The position numbers were made by a program, and so were the translations under genes. 64,000 nt of DNA from Planctomycetota bacterium. GTDB taxonomy: Bacteria; Planctomycetota; B15-G4; SIAN01. Shown here piece after piece: positions 1-8,748 of the stretch. The notes beneath the pieces are model-generated. The model was not told the origin of the DNA. It made no database searches and was given only the letters and a program-made list of their open reading frames with translations. The stretch spans positions 410,080 to 474,079 of the forward strand of contig JANQQL010000001.1 of the NCBI GenBank assembly GCA_028289345.1. Direction: 5' to 3'. How positions within the stretch are numbered: position 1 is the stretch's first letter; each line of letters starts with the position of its first letter.

Positions 1-890
1 TGCCGTTCTCGAAGTGAATCGAGCAAGCGACCGATGTGCTCGTCTTGGTAGGACACTTCCCCGGCATAGAGCGCCGCCAAGTCGCGGTCCTTGCCCAGGG
101 GCTCCCCCTGGGCGGCCTTCAGCAAGACCGGGCTCAGGCCGTGCTTCAAGACGAAACCGAATCCGGGGCGCTGCCCGACAGCGGCCTCTTGATGCGCTTC
201 GACGGCTTCGCTGATGTCGAGCTGATCCGACGACTCCACGCTCGCCCCGTACATGGTGTTGTAGGGCGCGGGAGGATCGTAGGGCGTGTGCGCGTCGAAG
301 TAGTGGACGAACAGGAACAGCCGGTCGCGGCCGTCCCAATCCTCCAGGTACTCCAAAGCCGCATCCGTCACTTGGGAGGCGCGACGCTGACTCTGGTCGA
401 AGCGACGGTGGTCGAACTCGAGATCGAAGTCTTCGTCGAAGTGATCGAAGCCCTGGTCGAATCCGAAGATGCTCTCCAAGGCATAGGAGCCGAGGAACGC
501 GGCACAACGAAAACCTGCGGAGGAGAGCGCCTCGGCGAGGGTCTCGTTGTCCGGGTGGATCTGAAACCCGTTCCGTGGCACCCCATGAACCCGCGGGTAC
601 TGTCCCGTCATCAGCGAGGTGTGGGACGCCAACGTGGTGGGCGCCGCCGCATAGGCATGGCGAAACAACGTCCCCTCCGCCGCCAGCGCATCCAAGGCCG
701 GGGTTTGCACGGTCTGGTTGCCGTAGCAGCCGAGATGGTCCGCCCGTGTCGTGTCCAGACTGATCAGCACAACGTGGCGAATCGCGGGCTCCTCGTCGCG
801 CGCACAAGCAGAGAGAGCGACCGCGGTCACTGCCATGGATTGCGCGATCAGGCGCCTCCTCCGAGTCGTCAGAACCTCGCCGATCGTCAC
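1..890 (-). CDS. Sulfatase-like lipoprotein (alkaline phosphatase superfamily), 3' end cut by window edge
   Basis: About 296 residues are visible; the C-terminus lies beyond base 1. Starting at GTG 890, the N-terminus has an Arg run (residues 10-13), a hydrophobic stretch and a lipobox ending at Cys29, so the protein is probably an outer-surface or periplasmic lipoprotein. The sulfatase-type metal motif (LISLDTTRADHLGCYG) follows at residues 42-57. The nucleophile segment reads TLASH, with Thr86 where a formylglycine sulfatase has Cys or Ser. This favours a phosphotransferase or phosphodiesterase-like activity over a true sulfatase. An in-frame ATG at 935 is an alternative start, but GTG has a purine-rich GGAAGGGG just upstream. 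A TACTAT box at 931-926 could be its -10. Fold assignment is firm; substrate is unknown. Confidence 0.85.
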   Translation of the reverse strand, partial: MTIGEVLTTRRRRLIAQSMAVTAVALSACARDEEPAIRHVVLISLDTTRADHLGCYGNQTVQTPALDALAAEGTLFRHAYAAAPTTLASHTSLMTGQYPRVHGVPRNGFQIHPDNETLAEALSSAGFRCAAFLGSYALESIFGFDQGFDHFDEDFDLEFDHRRFDQSQRRASQVTDAALEYLEDWDGRDRLFLFVHYFDAHTPYDPPAPYNTMYGASVESSDQLDISEAVEAHQEAAVGQRPGFGFVLKHGLSPVLLKAAQGEPLGKDRDLAALYAGEVSYQDEHIGRLLDSLRER

Positions 891-1003
891 GATCCCCTTC
901 CGTTCCCTGGTTGCGATGATCGTGCATAGTATCATCCGGCTTCGCTGGGGATCGCCTGCGGAGGGGCGGGACCGGCGTCACGAGCCGATCTCCGGGGCCT
1001 GCT

Positions 1004-2674
1004 TTGCTGACCACCCTTTCACCGCGTTCTCGACGGGGCCTGCTGCTCGCCGTTTGCCTGGCGGTGTATGGCTGGCTCGTCACTCGCTTCTGGTTCGTTT
1101 GCGACGACGCATTCATCTCATTCCGCTATGCCCGCCACTGGGCCGCTGGCGAAGGGCTGGTCTACAACCCCGCCGCCGAGATCCCCGTGGAGGGCTACAG
1201 CAACTTCCTGTGGGTCGCGATCAGCGCCCTCGTGGAACGCTGCGGGGGCGACTTGGTCTTCGTCGTACCGTGTTTGTCGGTGCTGTGCGGCGCATGGTTG
1301 TTGACTCTGGTCTTTCGGACTTGCGAAGAGCGAACCGGCGGAAACACGGAAGCGGCGTTCCTCGCGACCGCCACTCTGGCGGCCTTTCCCCCATTCGCTC
1401 TCTGGGCATCGAGTGGTTTGGAGACGATGCCCTTTGCCCTGCTGTTCTTCCTCACCCACCGGGCGCTCCACACAACCGCCCACCCGGCTCCCGGGAAGGC
1501 TCTGGTTGCCGCGCTGCCGATGGCGCTGATTCGCTTGGAAGGAATTGCCTGGGCCCTCGTCCTTGGACTGCTCGTCCGACTCGGCGTTCGCGATCGTCTG
1601 ATGCACTTCGGCAAGTATTCCCTCCCCCTGGTCGGCGGATACTTGATCTATTGGTGGTGGCGCTGGGACTACTACGGATTGCCCCTCCCGAACACGGCCT
1701 ACGCCAAGAGTGGCATGAACCCCCAAACCCTGGTTCGTGGTTTGGACTACGTAGTGGTCTTTCTGTTGACCTTCCTGACTCCGCTGCAACTGGTGTGGAC
1801 AGGATGGGCCGCCTGGCGCGGCAAGTCTCAAGGAACTCCGGCCACCATCCTGGTGATCCTGGGAGTCCACATCTACGCCATCCTGGTGGGCGGCGACTTC
1901 ATGTCCATGGGCCGCTTCCTGGTCCCGGCCTTCGCTTTGCAAGCCGTGCTTCTTGGCCAGGCCCTCGCTTCGCGACGGACCTCTCTGGCTCCCCGCGTCA
2001 TGGCCGCCGTTTTCTTGCTCCTGGGACTTCTCCCGGGCTTCGATGTTCACCTGGTGCCGGAGTCGATTCGAGCTCGATTTCACTTTCGCCACAACACCAC
2101 GGCCTACCGCAGTGAGTACCAGCAGTGGAAGTTCATGAAGTCCAACTCCCACGACCTGGCAATTCTGGGCCAAGCCCTGGCTCAGGTGAGTGATTCGGAA
2201 GACTCCATGGTCTTCGGAGCAATCGGCGCCGTCGGCTATTACTCCGGGCTGCACATCTACGACAAGATCGGCTTGGTGAACCGGGAGGTCGCGAGTCTGC
2301 CTTGGGACGGGGAACTCCACTCTCCGGGTCATGACAAAGTGGTCGAGTGGGATTACTTCCTGCCGCAACACCCCACGTACCTGTTTTCCATGCTTCTGCA
2401 CGAACCCAGCGGTCGGCCTGCCGCCCGTGAGCGCAAAGCGGCGAAGAACCGAAGTATGGCGACCAATTGGATGGAGTACTGGCGTCAACACTCCGCGTAC
2501 TTCGAGTATCTTCCGGCCTCTTATCTGATTCCCCACGAACGGGGCAGAAGCTTGCTCGTCGTGCTGCGCAAGTGCCCGCCGGCGGAGCGGGGATTGGACC
2601 CATCGATCGAGTGGAATCGGGAAGTCCGCGAGCTGGTCCGAAAACTGACGGAACTGGAAGCCTCCCCCGGATGA
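1004..2674 (+). CDS. Multi-pass membrane glycosyltransferase (GT-C fold, AftB-like)
   Basis: A 556-residue polytopic membrane protein. Early in the chain it carries DDAFISFRYARHWAAGEGL (residues 34-52) and then EGYSNFLW (63-70), the signature of polyprenyl-phosphate-sugar-dependent GT-C enzymes related to AftB-type arabinofuranosyltransferases. The acidic pair Asp34-Asp35 after the first membrane helix is the expected catalytic site on the outer face of the inner membrane. A soluble C-terminal part follows from about residue 370. The start is TTG, the most upstream codon available in frame, with weak ribosome-binding support. Its stop overlaps the next start (ATGA at 2671), so it is translationally coupled to a sulfatase-like lipoprotein, which suggests joint building and decoration of a surface glycan. 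Donor and acceptor cannot be told. Confidence 0.75.
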   Translation: MLTTLSPRSRRGLLLAVCLAVYGWLVTRFWFVCDDAFISFRYARHWAAGEGLVYNPAAEIPVEGYSNFLWVAISALVERCGGDLVFVVPCLSVLCGAWLLTLVFRTCEERTGGNTEAAFLATATLAAFPPFALWASSGLETMPFALLFFLTHRALHTTAHPAPGKALVAALPMALIRLEGIAWALVLGLLVRLGVRDRLMHFGKYSLPLVGGYLIYWWWRWDYYGLPLPNTAYAKSGMNPQTLVRGLDYVVVFLLTFLTPLQLVWTGWAAWRGKSQGTPATILVILGVHIYAILVGGDFMSMGRFLVPAFALQAVLLGQALASRRTSLAPRVMAAVFLLLGLLPGFDVHLVPESIRARFHFRHNTTAYRSEYQQWKFMKSNSHDLAILGQALAQVSDSEDSMVFGAIGAVGYYSGLHIYDKIGLVNREVASLPWDGELHSPGHDKVVEWDYFLPQHPTYLFSMLLHEPSGRPAARERKAAKNRSMATNWMEYWRQHSAYFEYLPASYLIPHERGRSLLVVLRKCPPAERGLDPSIEWNREVRELVRKLTELEASPG

Positions 2675-4206
2675 TTCGACGCGCCCTCTTCTTCTCGCTG
2701 CTGGGAGTCGTCGCAAGCTGCGGCGAGGAACCGTCGCCGGGCCCGGAAGATGCAGCATTCGGTTCCCCCGCGCCCCGCCCCAACGTTTTGTTCATCGTTT
2801 GGGATACCGTACGAGCCGACCGCCTGCAGCCCTACGGCTACGATCGCCCGACCACTCCGCGCCTTCAGGAACTCGCGAAATCGAGCGTGGTCTTCGAACG
2901 AGCCGTCTCTGGCGGAATGTGGACGCTCCCCTCTCACAGCACCTTGTTCACGGGTTTACCCGTGAAGTCCCATGGAGTGTCCGCCAAGCGCAAGTGGCTC
3001 GATCATCACTTCTCGACCCTTGCGGAGCGATTCCAAGAAGCCGGCTACGCTACCTATTCGTTTTCTGCCAATCCGTTTCTCTCGGTGACCACCAATTTGG
3101 TGCAAGGCTTCGAAACTGTGGAGCATCCTTGGGACCCGATCTGGCAAGACGCAGCGACGGAACACACCCGCTCAAAGTTCATCCCCGGGGACCGGAGCAC
3201 CAATCTGTCTCCGGACCGAGAAGATCGGGACCTCTCTGCGGTCACCCTGCTGAAGGAAAGCGGTCCGGTCCAAGCACGGGCCTTCCTGGAATGGCAGGCG
3301 AATCAAGATCGTCCGTTCTTTGCCTTCTTGAATTACATGGAAGCACACATTCCGCGCATTCCTTCCCTGGAGTCGCGCCAGGCCCTGATGACCCCGGAAC
3401 GCATTCAGGCTTCGTTGGAACTCGACCAGGCCCACTTGGAGTTGCTCGCGTTCCTCTATGGCAAGCGTGAGTACTCCGCCGAAGAACTCGACATCCTGAA
3501 CGACGTCTACGATGCCGCCATCCGGGATCTGGACAAGGTCACCGGACAGCTATTCGATGAGATGCGCAAGCTCGAGCTCCTCGAGAACACCATCGTGGTG
3601 TTGACTTCAGATCACGGAGAGAACCTGGGAGAGCACCACTTGATCGGGCACAAGCACAGTGTCCACAACACCCTCCTGCGAGTGCCACTGCTGATACGCG
3701 CTCCTGGACTTTCGCCGCAGCGCGTTCCCGAGGTGGTGTCGACCATGGACGTCCCGTGCACCGTGCTCTCCCTCGCCGGGATCGACGACCCAGCTTTGGG
3801 AATCTCCAAGAACTTGTTCCGGGACCCGTCCACTCCGGCATTCGCCGAGCTGGTGGCCATCACCCCCCTTTCCTTGCAACGGGTCTCCGAAATCTATCCC
3901 GACCTGGATTGGCAACCCTGGGTGCGAACGTTTCGAGCGGTCGAAACCGACGAACTCAAACTGATCCTCGGCTCGGATGGTTCTCGGCAGCTGTTTCGGA
4001 TCCAAGACGATCCAGGCGAGCTGCATGACCTGGCCGAGACCGCCGCGACCCAAGCCAGTGGGCTGGAACACACCATCACGCGTTGGAGCCAGTCGATTCC
4101 GCCCTACGACCCGGACAAAGCTTCCGAAGACGACACCGCGCCCGAATTCTCCGAAGAACTCGAAGAGCGATTGCGTGCGTTGGGATACTTCGAATCCGGC
4201 GATTGA
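2671..4206 (+). CDS. Sulfatase-like lipoprotein with Thr in the nucleophile position
   Basis: 511 residues. A short signal peptide ends in the lipobox VASC (Cys17). The alkaline-phosphatase-superfamily fold is shown by NVLFIVWDTVRAD (residues 38-50), the nucleophile region MWTLPSHSTLFTG with Thr85, and the metal-binding segment TSDHGENLGEH with a later GHKHS. The FGly Cys/Ser of sulfatases is replaced by Thr, as in phosphoethanolamine and phosphoglycerol transferases. The C-terminus EELEERLRALGYFE is an ALGY-type tail also seen in the protein at 58009-59403. Translation is coupled to the membrane glycosyltransferase through an ATGA overlap. The last 103 bases overlap the end of the convergent MFS gene. 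Confidence 0.85.
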   Translation: MIRRALFFSLLGVVASCGEEPSPGPEDAAFGSPAPRPNVLFIVWDTVRADRLQPYGYDRPTTPRLQELAKSSVVFERAVSGGMWTLPSHSTLFTGLPVKSHGVSAKRKWLDHHFSTLAERFQEAGYATYSFSANPFLSVTTNLVQGFETVEHPWDPIWQDAATEHTRSKFIPGDRSTNLSPDREDRDLSAVTLLKESGPVQARAFLEWQANQDRPFFAFLNYMEAHIPRIPSLESRQALMTPERIQASLELDQAHLELLAFLYGKREYSAEELDILNDVYDAAIRDLDKVTGQLFDEMRKLELLENTIVVLTSDHGENLGEHHLIGHKHSVHNTLLRVPLLIRAPGLSPQRVPEVVSTMDVPCTVLSLAGIDDPALGISKNLFRDPSTPAFAELVAITPLSLQRVSEIYPDLDWQPWVRTFRAVETDELKLILGSDGSRQLFRIQDDPGELHDLAETAATQASGLEHTITRWSQSIPPYDPDKASEDDTAPEFSEELEERLRALGYFESGD

Positions 4207-5411
4207 TCGTCGTGACTCTTCTTTCGGAGCACCTGCCACACGCCCACCACCATCAATCCCGCCGCCAGCCAGAACAACGGCCGCAATCCGATCTGGGACG
4301 CCAACAATCCCCCCGCAATCGGTCCGAGCGCATTGGCCAGCCCTTGCGAAGAGAAGGTCAATCCAAAGGACCCGCCACGACGATCGGTCGAACTCGCGCG
4401 AGCCGCAATGGCGTACGCCGCCGGAAAGATTCCTGCGAAGAATGCCCCCGTGAGAAAACGCACCACAACCAATGCCGGAACCGTGGGAACCAAGGACTGC
4501 ACCACGTAGAGAACCGCCGAGCCCGACGCACACACGGTCAACAAGCGACCGTGCCCCATTTGATCGCCCCACTTGCCAAAGAACGGGGTCAAGAACAACG
4601 TGGCAATCCAGGTCGCCCCGAAAACCGCTCCGGTCGCCGCTCCCAATCCTTCGCCAGAGTGAAGAGTCTCTACGTGTAGCGCGAGCACCGGATCCACCAG
4701 CCCCACGCCGAAACGGATCACAAACACGGTGAGCAAAACTTGGCGCAACGGTCCCGGGGAAAGAAGCCCGGCGACCTCACGAACCACACTCCTGCCCAAA
4801 GCCGGCCAGGGGATGCGCGCTTCTCCCTTCGGAGCCGGTGACCGCGGCGGTTCCACCACGAAGAGAGCCGTCACGACCAGCGCCAGGGCACTCCAACCGG
4901 AACACAAGAAGAACACCCAGCGCCCATCGAAATGATCCATGACCCAGCCCCCTAACAACGGCCCGGTCACGCCTCCTGCAAGAACCGCCGTGTGGAGCAA
5001 TCCCGCCACCCGCCCCTGTTTCTCGGGTGGAGTGAGAACAGACACCAGGGTCATGCCCGGGGCGATGAAGCCAGAAAACAATCCCTGGCACAGCCGCAAA
5101 ACGAGAAGCATCCACGGCCCAGCCGCCAACCCCATCAATCCAACGAAGACGGTGATCCCCGCATTGGCTCGCACCATCATCCACTTGCGGCCGATGCGGT
5201 CGCCAAGCGCCCCCCAAAACGGACTGAGCAAGGAAGCCGTGAGCGGTGCCGCCGCGACCAAGAGACCCGCCCAAATGCGCTGACGAGTGGGATCGGTGAT
5301 TCCGAGTTCGCGCAAATACAACGGGAACAGCGGCAAGATTCCCATCATCCCCACCGCGGAGATGAAGTTGGCGAACCAGACGAGGGCGAAGTTGCGTTTC
5401 CAGTGTTGCAT
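4104..5411 (-). CDS. MFS transporter, probable drug/efflux type (MdtG-like)
   Basis: 435 residues with about 12 predicted membrane helices. The MFS motif A appears after helix 2 as GALGDRIGRKWMMVR, and LPLFPLYLRELGI in helix 1 resembles MdtG-type drug:proton antiporters. The central loop is short. The C-terminal tail after the last helix is polar and Ser-rich and is encoded entirely by sequence antisense to the end of the neighbouring sulfatase-like gene, so the last 34 or so residues may be unconstrained. No clear ribosome-binding site precedes ATG 5411. The gene is divergent from the GT4 gene at 5514, with about 100 bp between starts. Substrate unknown. Confidence 0.85.
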   Translation of the reverse strand: MQHWKRNFALVWFANFISAVGMMGILPLFPLYLRELGITDPTRQRIWAGLLVAAAPLTASLLSPFWGALGDRIGRKWMMVRANAGITVFVGLMGLAAGPWMLLVLRLCQGLFSGFIAPGMTLVSVLTPPEKQGRVAGLLHTAVLAGGVTGPLLGGWVMDHFDGRWVFFLCSGWSALALVVTALFVVEPPRSPAPKGEARIPWPALGRSVVREVAGLLSPGPLRQVLLTVFVIRFGVGLVDPVLALHVETLHSGEGLGAATGAVFGATWIATLFLTPFFGKWGDQMGHGRLLTVCASGSAVLYVVQSLVPTVPALVVVRFLTGAFFAGIFPAAYAIAARASSTDRRGGSFGLTFSSQGLANALGPIAGGLLASQIGLRPLFWLAAGLMVVGVWQVLRKKSHDDQSPDSKYPNARNRSSSSSENSGAVSSSEALSGS

Positions 5412-5497
5412 GAGGAGAGAAGGGCCAGGGTATCGGAAAAATCCTCACGTTCGCCGATCCAATTGCCGATTCCCCCAGGAGTGTCTCGACACGCCCT

Positions 5498-5506
5498 GGA
5501 GGAGGA
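5498..5506 (+). promoter_or_regulatory. Ribosome-binding site deciding the GT4 start
   Basis: GGAGGAGGA lies seven bases before GTG 5514, a near-ideal Shine-Dalgarno arrangement. It selects this GTG over the upstream in-frame GTG 5481 and the downstream ATG 5538, which lack comparable sites. Confidence 0.75.
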
Positions 5507-5513
5507 TCACTCG

Positions 5514-6830
5514 GTGGCCACGCAACCTCATCTCGTCATGGTTTCGACCCACGGATACGTTGCAGCGAATCCAGTCCTTGGCAAGCCGGACACCGGCGGC
5601 CAGGTGGTCTACGTCCTCGAGATGAGCAAGTGCTTTGCGAATCTCGGCTTCCGCGTCGACATTCTCACCCGGCAATTCGAAGACCAGCCGGAAGTCGAGA
5701 ATCTCGACGAGCAAGTTCGCATTGTGAGGATTCCTGCGGGCGGCAATGAGTTCCTCCGCAAGGAGCACTTATTCCCTTTCCTTCCGGAATGGGCGCACAA
5801 TGCTCGTCAATGGCTCTTGCGCCACCGAGTTCACCCGACCCTCATCAGCAGCCACTATTGGGATGCAGGAGTCGCCGCAGCCCTCCTCGCCGAGTCACTG
5901 GGAACACCCCACGTGCACACTCCGCACTCGCTCGGCGCTTGGAAGCGAGACACCATGGACGGAGATGCCGAGGAACTGGAGAAACGCTACAACTTCCAGC
6001 AGCGCATCGAGGAAGAACGCAAACTCTACTCGAACGTCGACTTACTCGTGGCCACGACGGAGTCCCAACGAGAGCTTCTCGTTGAGCCGCCCTACCGAGC
6101 CCCCAACGATCGCATTGTGGTTCTGCCTCCGGGAGTCGAGGAGACGCGCTTTACGCCGGTTTCGACGGATCGCCGCCAGGAGCTGCGAAAGCGCCTCGGA
6201 TTCCAGGGTCCCACGGTCCTTGCGTTGGGTCGCATTGCCGAGAACAAAGGCTACGACCTGCTGATCCGCGCCATGCCCGCCGTCTTCGATCGCGTTGACC
6301 AATCTCGATTGGTCTTGGCTCTGGGCTCTCCCCAAGGCTCGAGCGCGGAGGAAGAAAAGCTGCAGCGCTGGCAATCCTTGGCCGCGGAACTGGGCATTGC
6401 CGAGCGGGTGGAGTTCCGGCGTTACATCGAGGACGAAGACCTGGCAGATCACTATCGGGCTGCGGACCTGTTCGCGCTGAGCAGCCGCTACGAGCCGTTC
6501 GGCATGACCGCGATCGAGGCCATGGCATGCGGCACCCCGACCGTGGTCACCAGCCGCGGAGGGTTGGCCCGACAGGTCCTGTGGGGCCTGGAGTCCATGT
6601 GTGCCGATCCGTTCGACCCCGAGTCCTTCGGACACGCCATGGCCATGGTCTTGCAACACGATCCTCTGCGCCGACAGCTCCGGGTGCACGGTCGGAAGCG
6701 CGCCGAGACCGAATTCGGGTGGAGTCAGATCGCCCGCCAGTTCCTGCAACGAGTGGAGTGGGCAACGGCCGCGGATCACGAGGTCGTGGCGCCCCTGGTG
6801 AGTCCCCCCAGCGAGCTGGCCACCACCTGA
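5514..6830 (+). CDS. GT4 glycosyltransferase, sucrose-phosphate-synthase / mannosylfructose-phosphate-synthase-like
   Basis: 438 residues, GT-B fold. The N-terminal domain begins with STHGYVAANPVLGKPDTGGQ, the glycine-rich acceptor loop typical of sucrose synthase and sucrose-phosphate synthase, followed by VVYVLEMSK. The C-terminal domain has the GT4 EX7E signature in SSRYEPFGMTAIEAMACGTP. It probably transfers a hexosyl group from a nucleotide sugar to fructose-6-phosphate or a similar acceptor in the cytoplasm, giving a non-reducing disaccharide phosphate. No dedicated sugar-phosphate phosphatase of the HAD type is adjacent. A glycosidase gene follows 123 bp downstream on the same strand, so this is probably a small disaccharide or compatible-solute module. 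Donor and acceptor are inferred only from family. Confidence 0.8.
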   Translation: MATQPHLVMVSTHGYVAANPVLGKPDTGGQVVYVLEMSKCFANLGFRVDILTRQFEDQPEVENLDEQVRIVRIPAGGNEFLRKEHLFPFLPEWAHNARQWLLRHRVHPTLISSHYWDAGVAAALLAESLGTPHVHTPHSLGAWKRDTMDGDAEELEKRYNFQQRIEEERKLYSNVDLLVATTESQRELLVEPPYRAPNDRIVVLPPGVEETRFTPVSTDRRQELRKRLGFQGPTVLALGRIAENKGYDLLIRAMPAVFDRVDQSRLVLALGSPQGSSAEEEKLQRWQSLAAELGIAERVEFRRYIEDEDLADHYRAADLFALSSRYEPFGMTAIEAMACGTPTVVTSRGGLARQVLWGLESMCADPFDPESFGHAMAMVLQHDPLRRQLRVHGRKRAETEFGWSQIARQFLQRVEWATAADHEVVAPLVSPPSELATT

Positions 6831-6953
6831 GCCGGGCTCCCATACGGAACATTCTGCTCTCTCGGCGCTGCCCGCCGCACTTCATTGAGGCGGAGGACAG
6901 AGGAACGCCGATGCTCCCTTCAGTGTTCTTCCGGAACGGAGCCAAGAGAGTCC

Positions 6954-8207
6954 ATGAATCTCCAGGACGAAGCCTTCCACAAGGCCATCGAAGTCTTGCG
7001 TCTGAACATCACCGATCGTGGGTTCAGCGCGTGCAGCTTGCGGCACGACACGGACGCCGCCAGTAACTACCGCAGCGTCTGGGCCCGCGACTCAGCCCTC
7101 ACCGTGCTTTGGTCGCTTCCCCTGCGCGACCCGGAGCTGACGGACTGCGCGAAGGCCTCCATCGAAACCATCTTCGCGGCGCAAACCGAAGGCGGCCACC
7201 TGCCAAACTACGTGGACATCGAAACCGGCAACCCGGAGTACGGGGGAGTCGGCAACATCGCCGGAGTCGACGGCGCGATGTGGATGATCATCGCGGTGTG
7301 GCGCTACCACCAGATCACCGGGGACGAGACCTTCGTCCGCGAGATGTTCCCCAAGCTGGAAAACACCATGCGCTGGCTGCGCGCCCTGGATTCCAACAAC
7401 TGCGGCCTGCTGGAGGTGCCCGAGGCCTCCGACTGGATGGACTTGTTCCCGCGAGCCTATCACGTCCTGCTGGACGAGATCCTGTGGTTCCGCGCCAATC
7501 AGTGCTTTGCCGACCTTTGCACGACTCTCGGGCACGACAACAATCGCTACCTGTTCCGAGCCAAACGAATTCGCCGAATCATCAATGACCAGTTCTGGCC
7601 GACTCCCGAGAACCTGACCGATCCCAACACCTACTACGCGAGCACTCAGTTCTCCTTGGGTCGCACGCGCTACCTTCTCGCGCAGATCACCCCCTTCGGA
7701 TTCAGCTGGCGCTGCGACGTGTTCGCCAATGTCCTGGCATTCCTGTACGGAGTGATCGACGAGCAACGCGCCACCAGAATCAGCCGCTTCCTGGATCAGA
7801 TCTGCATCGACAAGCCGTACCCGGTGCGCGTGCTTTATCCGGCGATCCAACCCGGACAGCCGGAGTGGAAAGACTACTTCCTGGTGAACATGTTGAACCT
7901 GCCCGGGCATTACCACAACGGAGGGATCTGGCCGTTCGTCGGAGGACTCTGGGTGCGCTACCAGGCGTGCCTCGGCCGGTCGGGGGCTGCCGACAATTCA
8001 CTCCGCCAGCTGGCGAAGCTTTGCCAAGACGGGGTGGACCAAGAATGGGAGTTCTCCGAGTGGGCGCACGCCGAAACGGGCAAGCCCATGGGCAAGCCCT
8101 TCCAAGCTTGGAGCGCCGCTTCGTACGTCGCCGCGTATCTCCACCTCCAAGGCGACGAACACGTGATGCAGGAAAGCCACCAGAGCTGGGCCACTTCGCT
8201 TGCTTGA
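6954..8207 (+). CDS. (alpha/alpha)6-barrel glycosidase, GH100 invertase / amyloglucosidase-like
   Basis: 417 residues. ATG 6954 is preceded by AGAGAG. Recognisable blocks are RSVWARDSALTV near the N-terminus, VDGAMWMIIAVWRYHQITGD, GHYHNGGIWPFVGGLWVRY, and a C-terminal block ending in GKPFQAWSAASYVAAYL. The last two resemble the HNGGSWP and YQTWSxAGYL blocks of GH100 alkaline/neutral invertases, and the WARD block also fits amylo-alpha-1,6-glucosidases. No signal peptide is present, so it is cytoplasmic. Following a sucrose-phosphate-synthase-like enzyme, a role in hydrolysing the disaccharide product is plausible. Its last eight bases overlap the next gene. Confidence 0.75.
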   Translation: MNLQDEAFHKAIEVLRLNITDRGFSACSLRHDTDAASNYRSVWARDSALTVLWSLPLRDPELTDCAKASIETIFAAQTEGGHLPNYVDIETGNPEYGGVGNIAGVDGAMWMIIAVWRYHQITGDETFVREMFPKLENTMRWLRALDSNNCGLLEVPEASDWMDLFPRAYHVLLDEILWFRANQCFADLCTTLGHDNNRYLFRAKRIRRIINDQFWPTPENLTDPNTYYASTQFSLGRTRYLLAQITPFGFSWRCDVFANVLAFLYGVIDEQRATRISRFLDQICIDKPYPVRVLYPAIQPGQPEWKDYFLVNMLNLPGHYHNGGIWPFVGGLWVRYQACLGRSGAADNSLRQLAKLCQDGVDQEWEFSEWAHAETGKPMGKPFQAWSAASYVAAYLHLQGDEHVMQESHQSWATSLA

Positions 8208-8583
8208 TTCCCAGAAACTGCGATTGTCGGACGGACAAGGGATCGCGGCCAACTTGGCCGAGCTCGGGCTGTTGGACGATCCGGTCGGCCGCCAGGCCCT
8301 CGAGCAGTTCCTGGACGACACCCTGCGCCAGTTTCGACTCCTCGAGCAAGCCATCGACGCGGCGGATTTGAACCAAATCGAGCAGTGGGGCCACCGCCTC
8401 AAGGGGGGAGCGCAAACTCTCGGCGACTGGCAGCTCGCAGACCTGGGCGCGGCGGTCGAGGATGCCGGAAAGATCGGCGACCTGACCGGGGCCCGGAGCT
8501 CCCTGACCTCCGCCAGGCTTCGCTTCGAAGTCACGGAGAATCAGGTTCGGCAGCTTCTGCGAGCCGCTCCCGGGGGGCCCTGA
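8200..8583 (+). CDS. HPt (histidine phosphotransfer) domain protein
   Basis: 127 residues, all helical in character. HRLKGGAQTLG at residues 65-75 matches the HPt consensus HxLKGxxxxLG, with His65 as the phospho-acceptor. It would relay phosphate between a hybrid histidine kinase and a response regulator. No kinase is in the window; the only response regulator is about 42 kb away. The TTG start overlaps the end of the glycosidase gene by eight bases, so it is likely co-translated with it. That is an unusual partner for a phosphorelay protein. Confidence 0.75.
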   Translation: MLDSQKLRLSDGQGIAANLAELGLLDDPVGRQALEQFLDDTLRQFRLLEQAIDAADLNQIEQWGHRLKGGAQTLGDWQLADLGAAVEDAGKIGDLTGARSSLTSARLRFEVTENQVRQLLRAAPGGP

Positions 8584-8748
8584 ATCCGTCGCAGGATCCC
8601 CCCACGGGAATCCCTTTGCCTCACCCGGGACCTTCCCTGGGCCCGCGCCCCTGGCCGGGGCCTCAAGTGACCTCCTTCGTCGCGTCGATGGAAAAGGAGT
8701 CTGTCAGGGGAACCTTCGCCCCCGGCAAAACCACCGAGGAACCGGCAC

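Noticed and set aside
1118..2758. 546-codon minus-strand frame opposite the glycosyltransferase
   Set aside because: High third-position GC opens the antisense frame; the plus strand has GT-C motifs and membrane helices.
8640..8670. GC-rich hairpin before the exported-protein operon
   Set aside because: Stem of five base pairs and no T tract; not strong enough to list as a terminator.
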